A stretch of 64,000 nucleotides of DNA from an uncultured Saprospiraceae bacterium (GTDB lineage: Bacteria; Bacteroidota; Bacteroidia; Chitinophagales; Saprospiraceae). The position numbers and the translations under genes are program-made. The stretch's first letter is position 1. Every line of letters starts with the position of its first letter. Below are positions 26,985 to 35,783 of this stretch, piece after piece. Where the stretch lies: NCBI GenBank assembly GCA_937923345.1, contig CAKZVJ010000042.1, forward strand, positions 1 to 64,000, in the 5' to 3' direction. A model generated the notes under the pieces. The model saw only the letters and a list, made by a program, of their open reading frames with translations, did no database searches and had not been told where the DNA came from.

Positions 26985-27689
26985 ATGAGACTATTACAAC
27001 TAATTATCGTTTTTGCTGCTTTTGCAGTTTTTAACTCTTGCAGCAAAGATGAGCCTATTGAAATTGAGAAAGAAAATTTAGGCAACCGCATCCAGTTTGA
27101 CGACATAAAGGTTGGTCAACAAAGCAAGTACATTTTCTTCATTGGAGAAAATTATGATCAAAACAATGGTGCTAACTACACCTATGTTACAGACACCATG
27201 GTACTAGAAGTATACGATGAAGATTCCAATGGATTTCTGGTTAGAGAATATTTGACACCTGGTTCAGCATCATTATCAAGTGCGTCAAATGTTGCCTTTC
27301 CAGATGTAACCATGGCGTATTATCTTCAAAATGAAACAAGTGAATTGACGCTTGCCTCAAAGGAAGAACGACTTATTACAAGACTTTTTCAAATCACTTC
27401 GGAATCTAACGGATCTTATAATTTAGACCCTATGTCCGATATGGAAATCAAGATAAATGGTTGGTCGACAAGCCAACCACTATTCGCGGGAGTCCTACAA
27501 GGCTTTACGCAAAACTACAGGCAGTTAGATCTAGAATTTGACGAACTGAATGTATTGATAGACAACAGAGATGTAAAACTAGGGGGACCTGGAACCACTC
27601 ATGTTTATTCTGAGAAGTATGGACTAGTGAGAGCTACTTCGTATAATGCTTCTACTGGCAAAGGATTTGGCTGGGATTTATTACCTTAG
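26985..27689 (+). CDS. Hypothetical surface lipoprotein
   Basis: 234 aa. Lipoprotein signal ending FNSC at residue 19, followed by SKDEPIEIE; Ser-Lys-Asp-Glu after the lipidated Cys fits the Bacteroidota lipoprotein export signal, so a cell-surface location is likely. The rest is predicted mostly beta with many Asn/Gly turns; no named domain recognised. The probable -7 box 4 nt before the ATG suggests a leaderless mRNA. Its TAG overlaps a GTG in the aroC frame, and the aroC ATG lies 20 nt further, so the two genes may be co-transcribed. Confidence 0.65.
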   Translation: MRLLQLIIVFAAFAVFNSCSKDEPIEIEKENLGNRIQFDDIKVGQQSKYIFFIGENYDQNNGANYTYVTDTMVLEVYDEDSNGFLVREYLTPGSASLSSASNVAFPDVTMAYYLQNETSELTLASKEERLITRLFQITSESNGSYNLDPMSDMEIKINGWSTSQPLFAGVLQGFTQNYRQLDLEFDELNVLIDNRDVKLGGPGTTHVYSEKYGLVRATSYNASTGKGFGWDLLP

Positions 27690-27709
27690 TGCAAAACCTA
27701 CAACACACA

Positions 27710-28804
27710 ATGCCGGGAAATACATTCGGAAAAATTTTTAAAATTTCATCATTTGGCGAGTCTCATGGGCTCGCCATTGGTGTTATTGTAGATGGTCTAC
27801 CTGCAGGATTACCGATAGACCTTGATTTCATCCAGTCTCAGATGGATAGAAGAAGACCAGGTCAGTCAACCATAGTAACGCAAAGAAAAGAATCAGATAT
27901 AGCGGAAATTATGTCTGGTATTTTTGATGGCAAAACAACAGGCACTCCACTTTTTATGCTAATCCGCAATAAGGACGCTAGGTCCAAAGACTATAGCCAT
28001 ATTGCTGATAAATTTCGCCCATCTCATGCTGACTTTACGTATCAACAAAAATATGGGAATCGGGATTACAAAGGCGGAGGTAGGTCCTCTGCTAGAGAAA
28101 CTGCTGCTAGAGTTGCTGCTGGTGCCATTGCCATGCAACTATTGGATAAGGTAGGAATCTCTATTCATTCTTATGTTCATTCTGTTGGTCCTATCTCTAC
28201 CCATGAAGACTATTCATTACTTAATTTTGAGAACATAGAGAAAAATGCTGTTCGCTGTCCAGATTTGGAAAAGGCTAAGGATATGGAAGCATTCATCAAG
28301 GACATAAAATCTCAAGGAGATACCATCGGAGGAACTATAAAATGCGTCATAAAAGGCGTTCCTGTTGGTCTTGGTGAACCTGTTTTTGACAAGCTACATG
28401 CGGATCTAGGTAAAGCTATACTAAGCATTAACTCCTGCAAAGGATTCGAATATGGTTCTGGATTCTCAGGAACAAGCATGAAAGGCTCAGAACACAATGA
28501 TGCCTTTGTCAAAAAGGAAGATAAGATTAAAACTACTAGCAATAATAGTGGTGGTATTCAAGGTGGTATAAGTAACGGAATGGATATCTACTTTAAAGCT
28601 GCTTTCAAACCTGTTGCTACTATTGTCTCGGCACAAACAAGTATTGATAAATCTGGTAATGTAACTGAGGTGCAAGGTAAAGGAAGACATGACCCTTGTG
28701 TGGTACCTAGAGCGGTCCCCATAGTAGATGCTATGACCGCTTTGGTGCTAGCGGATCATCTACTCCGAAATAATACTTCCCAGATAGCATCTATCTTATC
28801 GTAA
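27710..28804 (+). CDS. aroC: Chorismate synthase
   Basis: 364 aa from ATG 27710; a GTG at 27689 would add seven residues. The last shikimate-pathway enzyme, making chorismate from EPSP with reduced FMN. Signatures: [14 protein letters not shown] at the start, DRRRPGQS near residue 45, the FMN-site region [20 protein letters not shown] near 125, and the C-terminal [18 protein letters not shown]. Length is usual. It follows the lipoprotein gene directly. Downstream, family B copy B1 and a terminator fill 379 bp without a gene. Confidence 0.94.
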   Translation: MPGNTFGKIFKISSFGESHGLAIGVIVDGLPAGLPIDLDFIQSQMDRRRPGQSTIVTQRKESDIAEIMSGIFDGKTTGTPLFMLIRNKDARSKDYSHIADKFRPSHADFTYQQKYGNRDYKGGGRSSARETAARVAAGAIAMQLLDKVGISIHSYVHSVGPISTHEDYSLLNFENIEKNAVRCPDLEKAKDMEAFIKDIKSQGDTIGGTIKCVIKGVPVGLGEPVFDKLHADLGKAILSINSCKGFEYGSGFSGTSMKGSEHNDAFVKKEDKIKTTSNNSGGIQGGISNGMDIYFKAAFKPVATIVSAQTSIDKSGNVTEVQGKGRHDPCVVPRAVPIVDAMTALVLADHLLRNNTSQIASILS

Positions 28805-28818
28805 TCAATAGAGATATT

Positions 28819-29082
28819 CAGAAATATCATACTTTGTTGAGATAAAACACTCTATATCTTAAAATCTCTAAATGATTACGCCCTTTTAAATATTATTACT
28901 TTAAAAAACAGGGTGATTCTTAGACCCAATTTGTCTCCCGATAGCCAGCCATCGGGATAAAAGAAAATCACGCCAAATTGGTTCTTGCCTCGCTAATAGT
29001 TCAGTGTTGCCACCCTTGGCTTTGATATGGCCACCCCGAAAAAATTCGGGATAAGCGCCTTCGGGGTTCTTCTTTTACTTCT
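28819..29082 (+). repeat. Family B dispersed repeat, copy B1
   Basis: About 264 bp that align by eye, with many identical runs, to the reverse complement of 47573-47803. Shared segments include CAGAAATATCAT, AAAATCTCTAAATGATTAC, ATATTATT, AAGAAAATCACGCCAAATTG and GGTTCTTGCC, ending in GGGGTTCTTC followed by TTACTTCT. B1 carries two extra short hairpins compared with B2 (CCCGAT...ATCGGG near 28950 and CCGAA...TTCGG near 29040). No ORF is conserved between the copies, so this is a non-coding repeat. Confidence 0.75.
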
Positions 29083-29114
29083 AAATATCGCTCAACATCA
29101 ATCGCTGCAAAGCA

Positions 29115-29157
29115 AAAGCCTCGTTGACATTCTTCAATATCAACGAGGCTTTTTTTG
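29115..29157. terminator. Terminator between aroC/B1 and pdhB
   Basis: 13-bp perfect stem AAAGCCTCGTTGA (29115-29127) with 29140-29152, followed by a T-run to 29156 on the plus strand. The minus strand has a shorter T-run, so it probably serves pdhB too. Confidence 0.85.
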
Positions 29158-29183
29158 TTTATTTATTTTGTGCAACTCTTCGT

Positions 29184-30170
29184 TTAGGCCTTTTGATACA
29201 TTACTGATTTTACAGCTTGAATTATCTTTCTAGGATTAGGAAGATACTCAGATACCAATGTTGGGGCATACGGCAAGGATACGTCTGCAGAGTTTACTCT
29301 TACAACTGGTGCATCAAGATAGTCAAATGCATATTTTTGAACTTCATAAGCAATCTCCGCAGAGACACCTGCAAAAGGCCAAGATTCGTCAACTACTACA
29401 ATACGATTCGTCTTCTTTACACTTTCTACGATTGTATGGTGATCTAGTGGACGGATAGTACGAAGATCGATAACCTCAGCTGAAATTCCTTCTTTAGCCA
29501 ATTCATCAGCTGCAGTATTCACTTCAATCATCATCTTATTAAAAGACACTAATGTTACATCTGTACCTTCTCTTCTTATTGCTGCTTTTCCTATGGGTAT
29601 TAAATATTCTTCTTCAGGAACTATACCCGTAAACCCGTAACTGCTTTCAGATTCCATAAAACAGATTGGATCATTGTCCCTGATGGCAGACTTCATAAGT
29701 CCTTTTGTATCATACGGGTCTATACACGAGATAACTTTCAAGCCTGGACAATTCGCTAACCACGCCTCAAAGGTTTGAGAATGCTGTTGCGCTAATTGAC
29801 CAGCAGAACCAGATGGCCCCCTAAATACAATAGGACAAGAAAATGCTCCTGCAGACTGAGATAATGTTTTTGCAGCATTATTTACGATTTGATCAAATGC
29901 TAATACCGCAAAATTCCAAGTCATAAATTCAACAATTGGCTTCAATCCATTCATAGCTGCTCCTACACCTATTCCCGCAAAACCTAGCTCCGCAATTGGA
30001 GTATCGATAACTCTTTTCGCACCGAATTCATCCAACATACCCTTACTTACCTTATAGGCACCATTGTATTCAGCTACTTCTTCTCCCATCAAGAAAACAC
30101 TTTCATCACGTCTCATTTCTTCCGACATGGCTTCTCTGATGGCATCACGCAATTGTATTTCTCTACTCAT
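29184..30170 (-). CDS. pdhB: Pyruvate dehydrogenase E1 component, beta subunit
   Basis: 328 aa. Pairs with an E1 alpha subunit to decarboxylate pyruvate with thiamine diphosphate in the pyruvate dehydrogenase complex. Typical segments: REIQLRDAIREAMSEEM, FLMGEEVAEYNGAYKVSKGM, DTPIAELGFAGIGVGAA, FRGPSGSAGQLAQQHSQ and the C-terminal VIDLRTIRPLDHHTI. No alpha subunit, E2 or E3 gene is nearby, so the complex is split across the genome. An exact -7 box lies 23 nt before the ATG. The lipoyl cofactor of its E2 partner would need LipB, encoded at 10800-11498. Confidence 0.93.
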   Translation of the reverse strand: MSREIQLRDAIREAMSEEMRRDESVFLMGEEVAEYNGAYKVSKGMLDEFGAKRVIDTPIAELGFAGIGVGAAMNGLKPIVEFMTWNFAVLAFDQIVNNAAKTLSQSAGAFSCPIVFRGPSGSAGQLAQQHSQTFEAWLANCPGLKVISCIDPYDTKGLMKSAIRDNDPICFMESESSYGFTGIVPEEEYLIPIGKAAIRREGTDVTLVSFNKMMIEVNTAADELAKEGISAEVIDLRTIRPLDHHTIVESVKKTNRIVVVDESWPFAGVSAEIAYEVQKYAFDYLDAPVVRVNSADVSLPYAPTLVSEYLPNPRKIIQAVKSVMYQKA

Positions 30171-30193
30171 TGATATAAGATTGTTTTTGAATG

Positions 30194-30201
30194 CAAATAT
30201 A
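30194..30201 (-). promoter_or_regulatory. -7 promoter box (TATATTTG) for pdhB
   Basis: Exact TAnnTTTG on the minus strand, expected to give a leader of about 15-20 nt before the pdhB ATG at 30170. Confidence 0.45.
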
Positions 30202-30459
30202 AGGATAGAATGACTTTAATTATATCTAATACGAAAGAATTAAAAATATGTGCTTTGTAATATGATTCTAAATCACACTTTATTTGCTTTATTTGTTTGT
30301 TTTTTGAAAAAATATTGAAAATAATCTAACATTGTGACGACATATGTACCGTATTCGTCATAAAAAAAAACTTTTGCACGGTATTTGGGTTATTTCAAAG
30401 TACCTCAAAATAAATTGTAACCAGATAACGTTTGAGCGTTATACTTAAAAAAGAGCAAT

Positions 30460-30624
30460 ATGAGAAAGAATAAAAATCAACTATTCATCCTAGGAGCAGT
30501 ATTATTAGGAACCTTGTCCTCTTGTAACAGAGGCGTTGGATGTCCCAGCAACTTTTCAATAGATTCAGATACAATCGAAACAGCATCTTCCGCTATTACG
30601 ACTGTTCTTTCATTCCTATTCTAA
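30460..30624 (+). CDS. 54-aa lipoprotein
   Basis: Short frame from ATG 30460 to TAA 30622-30624. The product has a basic N-terminus (MRKNKN), a hydrophobic stretch and the lipobox LSSC at about residue 19, followed by NRGVGCPSNFSID, then a polar tail and a hydrophobic C-terminus (TVLSFLF). The lipobox and the compact GVGCPSNFS motif argue that it is a real gene although shorter than usual cut-offs. The mnmD start follows one base after its stop, implying co-transcription and perhaps coupled translation. Function unknown. Confidence 0.6.
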   Translation: MRKNKNQLFILGAVLLGTLSSCNRGVGCPSNFSIDSDTIETASSAITTVLSFLF

Positions 30625-30625
30625 G

Positions 30626-31288
30626 ATGCATTCTTTTGAGCTATTCTTAACCGAAGATGGCTCCCACTCCATATTTTCTGCCAAGTATAAGGTGCCATAC
30701 CATTCAAGGCATGGTGCCATCATAGAGACGAATCATGTTTTTATCGAAGCTGGTCTAAAACCAAAGCTCAATCAAAAGACTGTAAACGTACTCGATATCG
30801 GATTCGGCACTGGCTTGAACGCCTTTATGTCCCTACTGGAGTCGAATAAAAATGCCTCTTCCATATACTATGAAGCAGTAGAGGCGTATCCTATCAAAAA
30901 GGAAATTGTCGATGTATTTAACTATGCTGCCTTGCTAGATGCAGCGCAGGATTCCTTTCTTCAATTGCATACGCTAGAATGGGGTCAGCAATATGCCTTA
31001 ACTGATAAGTTTACCTTCAAGAAACTGCTTAATACATTTGAAGATTTTACTAGTCAAAATACTTTCGACATTGTATATTTTGATGCTTTTGCGCCTTCAG
31101 CACAACCCACGCTATGGGAAACAGGATTACTATCAAAAATGTACGCTCTGCTTAATCCAGATGGCGTTTTAGTTACTTATTGCGCACAAGGACAATTCAA
31201 AAGAAACTTAAAAGCGGTAGGCTTCAGTATTGAACCCCTACCCGGCCCTCCAGGAAAAAGAGAAATGACCAGAGCTAGAAAAGCCTAG
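30626..31288 (+). CDS. mnmD: tRNA 5-methylaminomethyl-2-thiouridine methyltransferase MnmD
   Basis: 220 aa, the stand-alone methyltransferase form of the N-terminal half of E. coli MnmC. It methylates the wobble uridine side chain (nm5 to mnm5) of certain tRNAs using S-adenosylmethionine. The SAM-binding motif LDIGFGTGLNAF is near residue 52, the family motif DIVYFDAFAPSAQPTLWE near 150, and the C-terminal LPGPPGKREMTRA is characteristic. The MnmC oxidase half is absent. It shares pathway context with mnmH and selD at 49-51 kb, which act on the same wobble position. It converges on the photolyase-like gene with one base between stops. Confidence 0.88.
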   Translation: MHSFELFLTEDGSHSIFSAKYKVPYHSRHGAIIETNHVFIEAGLKPKLNQKTVNVLDIGFGTGLNAFMSLLESNKNASSIYYEAVEAYPIKKEIVDVFNYAALLDAAQDSFLQLHTLEWGQQYALTDKFTFKKLLNTFEDFTSQNTFDIVYFDAFAPSAQPTLWETGLLSKMYALLNPDGVLVTYCAQGQFKRNLKAVGFSIEPLPGPPGKREMTRARKA

Positions 31289-31289
31289 T

Positions 31290-32768
31290 TTAAAGCTCGT
31301 CAAGAAAAGCGTCGGCCGCCTTGTGATGCATCTTCTTTTTATGAGTGTCCATTTTATCATACATCCTTACCAACATACCTAATCTGGGATTGCTCAAGAA
31401 AAAGTCTCTATGCACATCCATAAAACGCCAGAAAAGGCCATCCCAGGTTTTGTGCCAATCCTCTTTTTTATAGTTGCTCATTTTAAATATGTAATTGGAG
31501 CCACTTATATAGGGCTTGGTAGCAAACAAGCCTCCATCAGCAAACTGACTCATCCCATAGACGTTAGGCACCATCACCCAATCATAGGCGTCAATAAATA
31601 GCTCCATAAACCAACGATATACTTCTTTTGGATCGAATTCGCATAGTAGCATAAAGTTACCTAAGATCATCAAGCGTTCGATATGATGACAATACCCTGT
31701 TTTCAAAATCTTCTTTATTGTGTTATCTACTGGTATGATTCCAGTGGTTCCATCGTAGAATGATCCAGGAATTTTTCTTTTAAAATTCCAGTAGTTCATT
31801 GTTCGAGATTCAACGCTTTTAACTTCATACATACCTCTAATGAATTCTCTCCAGCCTATAATCTGTCGCACGAAACCCTCTAAGGAGTTTAATGGAACAT
31901 CATTCTCTTCTGCATAATCAATCGCAGCTTTGATGACTTCCATGGGTCTCAACAATCCTACATTCATCATTGGGGTCAGCACACTATGATGCAAATAAGA
32001 TACTTCCTTGACGATTGCATCTTCATATGCTCCAAAGTCATGGAATCTGTACATAAAGAAATGCGCCAAACTATCTTTTGCTCCTTTGTGGGTAAAAGGA
32101 AATAGAGGTTCTTCAGGTATACTTCCAAGATTTTTACTAAAATTTGCTTTCACATAGTCTACAGCTTCTGTCCAGTGCTTGTCCGTCTTGGGAATATAAT
32201 GTGCTGGGATGGGATTTTTCTTGGGAAATTTTTTTCGATTATCGACATCATAGGTCCACTTACCGCCCAAGGGTTGATCATTGCCTTCGAGTAATATCTG
32301 CCTTTTGACGCGTTGCTGTTTATAAAAGGTTGTTTGAAAGAAAGTCTTCTTATCTGGCTTGAAGAATGAACCCAATTCTTCTCTTGTGTTTATGAACAAA
32401 GGGTTTTCATGCTCCTGCAGTGTTAATTTTTTCTTTTGAGCCGTTTCTTTTATCCGTTTAGATAGCCAGAAATCGGTAGGGTCAATATAGACTACTTGCT
32501 CGTACCCTTCTTTTTTTAATGCCGGAATGAGCTTTCTTATATCAGAAAATTTATCCTTGGATTCGATGTAATTTATGTCTTTACCTTTTTTTAGCAGCGT
32601 AGCTTCATACGTTTTCATGCTCGCACGATGGTATGTCAACTTCCCTTGATGAAAATTGAAATGCTTAAAGAAAAGGTGTTCTTCAACCAAGTAGATTGGA
32701 TTATCATTCTTTAGTATTTCGTGCTGCAAAAACAACTGATGGGGAAAAATCAAATTGACTGCTTTCAT
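31290..32768 (-). CDS. Cryptochrome/photolyase-related protein (PhrB-like, FeS ligands absent)
   Basis: 492 aa. Matches the prokaryotic (6-4) photolyase/cryptochrome family: N-terminal LIFPHQLFLQHEIL, and near 370-420 the FAD/DNA-binding stretch HHIERLMILGNFMLLCEFDP, DAYDWVMVPNVYGMSQFADGG and KPYISGSNYI. In FeS-type members a Cys-x2-Cys...Cys group follows that last motif; here it reads KMSNYKKEDWHKTWDGLFWRF without Cys, so a 4Fe-4S cluster is unlikely. It probably binds FAD and repairs DNA lesions or senses light. It lies 6 bp after the class I photolyase and is last in a three-gene operon. Confidence 0.85.
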   Translation of the reverse strand: MKAVNLIFPHQLFLQHEILKNDNPIYLVEEHLFFKHFNFHQGKLTYHRASMKTYEATLLKKGKDINYIESKDKFSDIRKLIPALKKEGYEQVVYIDPTDFWLSKRIKETAQKKKLTLQEHENPLFINTREELGSFFKPDKKTFFQTTFYKQQRVKRQILLEGNDQPLGGKWTYDVDNRKKFPKKNPIPAHYIPKTDKHWTEAVDYVKANFSKNLGSIPEEPLFPFTHKGAKDSLAHFFMYRFHDFGAYEDAIVKEVSYLHHSVLTPMMNVGLLRPMEVIKAAIDYAEENDVPLNSLEGFVRQIIGWREFIRGMYEVKSVESRTMNYWNFKRKIPGSFYDGTTGIIPVDNTIKKILKTGYCHHIERLMILGNFMLLCEFDPKEVYRWFMELFIDAYDWVMVPNVYGMSQFADGGLFATKPYISGSNYIFKMSNYKKEDWHKTWDGLFWRFMDVHRDFFLSNPRLGMLVRMYDKMDTHKKKMHHKAADAFLDEL

Positions 32769-32774
32769 AGATTC

Positions 32775-34274
32775 CTATTTCAATGATTTAGGTTTGATAT
32801 TTATTTGCTTTCTATTGGGACGAATGTGGGTTGCTAAAATTCTTTGTTGCTCTTTTTTTACAAGGAGGTTTTTTCGGTGTCCCCAAATTTTATCTCTTGC
32901 TTTTTTGGCTGCCCCTTTGCAATCGACAATTGGTTTTGGATAATCCTTTCCGATATATACTTTATAGGTAGCCTCTTCCATGGCACTCATCCGCCATGGT
33001 TCATGGATAAACTCCTTTGGTACATTTCTTAATTCTGGAACCCACTTTTTTATAAAAATTCCATTGGGATCATGGTCTTGAGATTGCTTTATGGGATTAT
33101 AAATACGAACTGTGTTCGTGCCCGTAGTGCCCGCTTGCATTTGAAATTGAGGATAATGAATACCTGGCTCATAGTCTAGAAACAATCTCGCCAGATGATA
33201 TACTCCATGGCGCCAATCCTGATCAAAGTGATGACACAGCATAGACACCACCATAGCACGCATTCTAAAATTGATCCATCCAGTTTTCTTTACGCAGCGC
33301 ATACAAGCATCTACCAATGGAAAGCCTGTCAAACCTTCTTCCCATGCCTTAATAAATTCAGTATTTTTAGTGCGCTCTAGCAATTCATATCCCTGATTGA
33401 CGCAGTGTGTTTCGTACTTGCACTCCACCTCAAACTTTTGGATAAAATGATCATGCCATTTGAGCCGAGTCATCATTCCCGTAAACGCCAGCTTATTGCT
33501 CGCAAAGTTTTCATGAGACTTTGTGTAATGTAATACTTGCTTGATGCTAATATTTCCCCAAGCTAGGTAAGGTGAAAGTCTACTACAGGATTTTCGACTT
33601 TCTCTAGGTTTTGAAATCTGCCAATGATATGATTTACCTCTTTCTTGCGTAAAGGACTGTAAATATTTCCAAGCATAAGATTCTCCTCCAGGTTGAAAAT
33701 CTGGAATAGAGGTACTTAATTTTTCAATAAAGTCGATTGGTAATGGAAAATTATTCTCAAGCGGGAGATCGGGCTGGTGAGTATACTCATTGGTGATAAC
33801 CGGTGTATTCATGGTAGCATACCAATTTTTATCCCAAGTCCTACGATGGTTTATCCCTCGTTGCACCCCATTTTTTTGTACTTGCTGCCATACCGCTTCA
33901 CTATCCTTTAGTAAGCGGATTACAGCTTTGTCTCTATTCCAAGTCTTTTGCGTCCCACTTTCTTGGTAAGAAAACATTGTTAAAGCAGGAAATTGCTTTA
34001 TTAAATCTGCGATCACATCAACCGCCTCACCATAGAAAATATTAACTGGAATATTGTAAGCTGACAGGCGGTTTTCTAAATCGTGAAGACTTTGGTAAAC
34101 AAATCGTTGATGCCTCAGTGAAGAATCATGTCCTTTCAATAAACTCGGCTCGAATATATAGCAGACTAAGAAAGGGGTTTCTTTAGCGCTGACCAGCGCT
34201 AATGGTTCATGATCTTGACTTCTAATGTCACGCTTTAACCAAACTATGTTTATCTTATCTGAATAGGATTGCAT
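32775..34274 (-). CDS. phr: Deoxyribodipyrimidine photolyase / cryptochrome
   Basis: 499 aa. N-terminal photolyase domain (NIVWLKRDIRSQDHEPLALV) and C-terminal FAD domain with GLTGFPLVDACMRCVKKTGW, NFRMRAMVVSMLCHHFDQDW and the DYEPGIHYPQFQMQAG region. It should use blue light to split cyclobutane pyrimidine dimers, although cryptochrome-like signalling cannot be excluded by sequence. The C-terminal 60 residues are Lys-rich. Lies 14 bp after the SDR gene and 6 bp before the PhrB-like gene, so the three are one transcript. Loci of this type are linked to light stress in marine Bacteroidota. Confidence 0.9.
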   Translation of the reverse strand: MQSYSDKINIVWLKRDIRSQDHEPLALVSAKETPFLVCYIFEPSLLKGHDSSLRHQRFVYQSLHDLENRLSAYNIPVNIFYGEAVDVIADLIKQFPALTMFSYQESGTQKTWNRDKAVIRLLKDSEAVWQQVQKNGVQRGINHRRTWDKNWYATMNTPVITNEYTHQPDLPLENNFPLPIDFIEKLSTSIPDFQPGGESYAWKYLQSFTQERGKSYHWQISKPRESRKSCSRLSPYLAWGNISIKQVLHYTKSHENFASNKLAFTGMMTRLKWHDHFIQKFEVECKYETHCVNQGYELLERTKNTEFIKAWEEGLTGFPLVDACMRCVKKTGWINFRMRAMVVSMLCHHFDQDWRHGVYHLARLFLDYEPGIHYPQFQMQAGTTGTNTVRIYNPIKQSQDHDPNGIFIKKWVPELRNVPKEFIHEPWRMSAMEEATYKVYIGKDYPKPIVDCKGAAKKARDKIWGHRKNLLVKKEQQRILATHIRPNRKQINIKPKSLK

Positions 34275-34288
34275 GGATTTGAAGGTAG

Positions 34289-34978
34289 CTATCTAATAGC
34301 AGACATGCCACCATCGACGTACATAATTTGCCCAGTAATCCAGCTTGCTTCATCACTAAGTAAGAATTTGGCCATGGAAGCCATATCGTCCGCTGTACCA
34401 ATTCTTTTAAGCGGATGTCTTTCAGCATTTGCTTCTCGCTTCTGATCTGAGCTCAATAATTTGGATGCCAAAGGGGTATCTGTTAATGATGGTGCAATCG
34501 CGTTTACTCTTATTTTAGGCGCAAATTCTGCTGCTAAAGATTTTGTGAGTCCCTCTACAGCGCCCTTAGATACTGAAACTTGAGTATGGAAATTATAGCC
34601 AGAATGCACCGCAACAGTGCTGAATAATAAGATGGATGCGTTATCACTTTTTTTCAGGCGGGGTATACAGGCTTGAATTATTTTAATGGCCCCTACTACT
34701 TGTAAATTCAAATCACTGATGAAAGCTTCAGGTTTGATCCTAGCAAATGGCTTAAGGTTTATGGAGCCAGGACAATATACTAATCCGTCTAATTGTTCCG
34801 GAAGAAAGTCTACGTCGATGTCTTTTTCTACATCTAGAAAGTGAGCTGTGATATTATCTCCATCAGATAATTCAGTATTTCTATAGGTACCAAATATCTG
34901 GTTGTTTTCAAGAGCGAGTTTGTTCGCAAGGGCCAATCCGATACCAGATGAAGCGCCCACAATTAGTATATTTTTCAT
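34289..34978 (-). CDS. SDR-family protein lacking the catalytic tyrosine
   Basis: 229 aa. Rossmann fold of short-chain dehydrogenases with the NAD(P) loop VGASSGIGLALAN at the N-terminus, the serine segment LLFSTVAVHSG near 128 and RVNAIAPSLTDTPLA near 175. The usual active-site YxxxK is replaced by VSVSK (near 145), so the tyrosine that donates a proton is missing. Its job may be binding rather than classical reduction. It starts the operon with the two photolyase-family genes. Its ATG is only 2 nt after a terminator U-run, which is unusual. Confidence 0.85.
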   Translation of the reverse strand: MKNILIVGASSGIGLALANKLALENNQIFGTYRNTELSDGDNITAHFLDVEKDIDVDFLPEQLDGLVYCPGSINLKPFARIKPEAFISDLNLQVVGAIKIIQACIPRLKKSDNASILLFSTVAVHSGYNFHTQVSVSKGAVEGLTKSLAAEFAPKIRVNAIAPSLTDTPLASKLLSSDQKREANAERHPLKRIGTADDMASMAKFLLSDEASWITGQIMYVDGGMSAIR

Positions 34979-34980
34979 AC

Positions 34981-35030
34981 AAAAAAGAACAGTAAACTAC
35001 CTATAATGTTTAAATGCAGTTTACTGTTCT
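34981..35030 (-). terminator. Rho-independent terminator directly upstream of the SDR start
   Basis: Perfect 13-bp stem AGAACAGTAAACT (35030-35018) with 34998-34986, loop of 19 nt, then six U, GU and the AUG at 34978. It ends the transcript of the SH3 protein gene and may attenuate the photolyase operon. Confidence 0.75.
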
Positions 35031-35068
35031 GAGACAATTCAACAAAAAGTATTGATGGGTGTAGGGAA

Positions 35069-35677
35069 TTACATTTCTAGGTAAGATTCTAATACCCAAC
35101 CTAGTTGACCATCAAATTCAACTTTTGCAAATCGGCTTTCCTTTCCATCGAGTATTATCTTATTTTCAGAATAGCCCAATACTTTTAATCTACTATTGTC
35201 TGGGATTCTAACCTGACGCATAGGCGATCCCATATTCGGCTCCGTCCGAAATCCAAGGCTGCCGTTGTTACTGCTTGTCGTCGCCATACTAGCTCCTAAA
35301 CTAGATAACTCAGGCGTTGGCATAGTATTAACACTTGGTACTTTTTGCTGCTCTGCAATCTGCTTTTTCAATGCTTCTAGCTGAGCCTTCATATCATTGA
35401 ATACAGAGCTATCTGCAGTTTCTACATTTTGATCTGCTTCGTTAGCAGCTTGAACCTCATCGAGTTCATTGCAAAGATCATCACAAAATTCTTCTGGTGC
35501 AGGTGTGTAATTTGTTTCCGCCGGATCTTCGGCTCTTTTTTGCTTCTGCTTGAAACGCTCTAAAATGTTACCAAACACTGAACTGTCAGCGGTTTTTACA
35601 TCTGGGTTACTTTGATTTCTTTTTTGGACTTCTTGAACTGCTTTTTTAAGCAAATTGCCCATAACCATTCCTAACAT
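35069..35677 (-). CDS. SH3-domain protein with duplicated TADSSVF motif
   Basis: 202 aa. No signal peptide; N-terminus MLGMVMGNLLKKAV. Two copies of a short motif (NPDVKTADSSVFGNIL at about 24-39 and DQNVETADSSVFNDMK at about 83-98) are each followed by a charged helix, with CDDLC between. A Ser/Pro-rich linker leads to a C-terminal bacterial SH3-like domain (SRLKVLGYSENKI, FAKVEFDGQLGWVLESYL). The function is unknown; SH3-like domains often bind peptides or cell-wall parts. Single gene with its own terminator, which lies 2 nt before the SDR start. Confidence 0.65.
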   Translation of the reverse strand: MLGMVMGNLLKKAVQEVQKRNQSNPDVKTADSSVFGNILERFKQKQKRAEDPAETNYTPAPEEFCDDLCNELDEVQAANEADQNVETADSSVFNDMKAQLEALKKQIAEQQKVPSVNTMPTPELSSLGASMATTSSNNGSLGFRTEPNMGSPMRQVRIPDNSRLKVLGYSENKIILDGKESRFAKVEFDGQLGWVLESYLEM

Positions 35678-35783
35678 AATTTGAATATTTTAATTTCAAT
35701 AAAGATAATAAATCCTACTAATAATCAATGAGTTATACATCATTTTCAGTTGCTAAAAATGCAAAAAATAAGTAAAGAAAAGG

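Noticed and set aside
29027-29233. 68-aa open frame downstream of aroC
   Set aside because: Runs through the family B repeat and the terminator, and is not preserved in the other repeat copy.
30171-30459. Riboswitch upstream of the 54-aa lipoprotein and mnmD
   Set aside because: AT-rich gap without a recognisable conserved riboswitch core.
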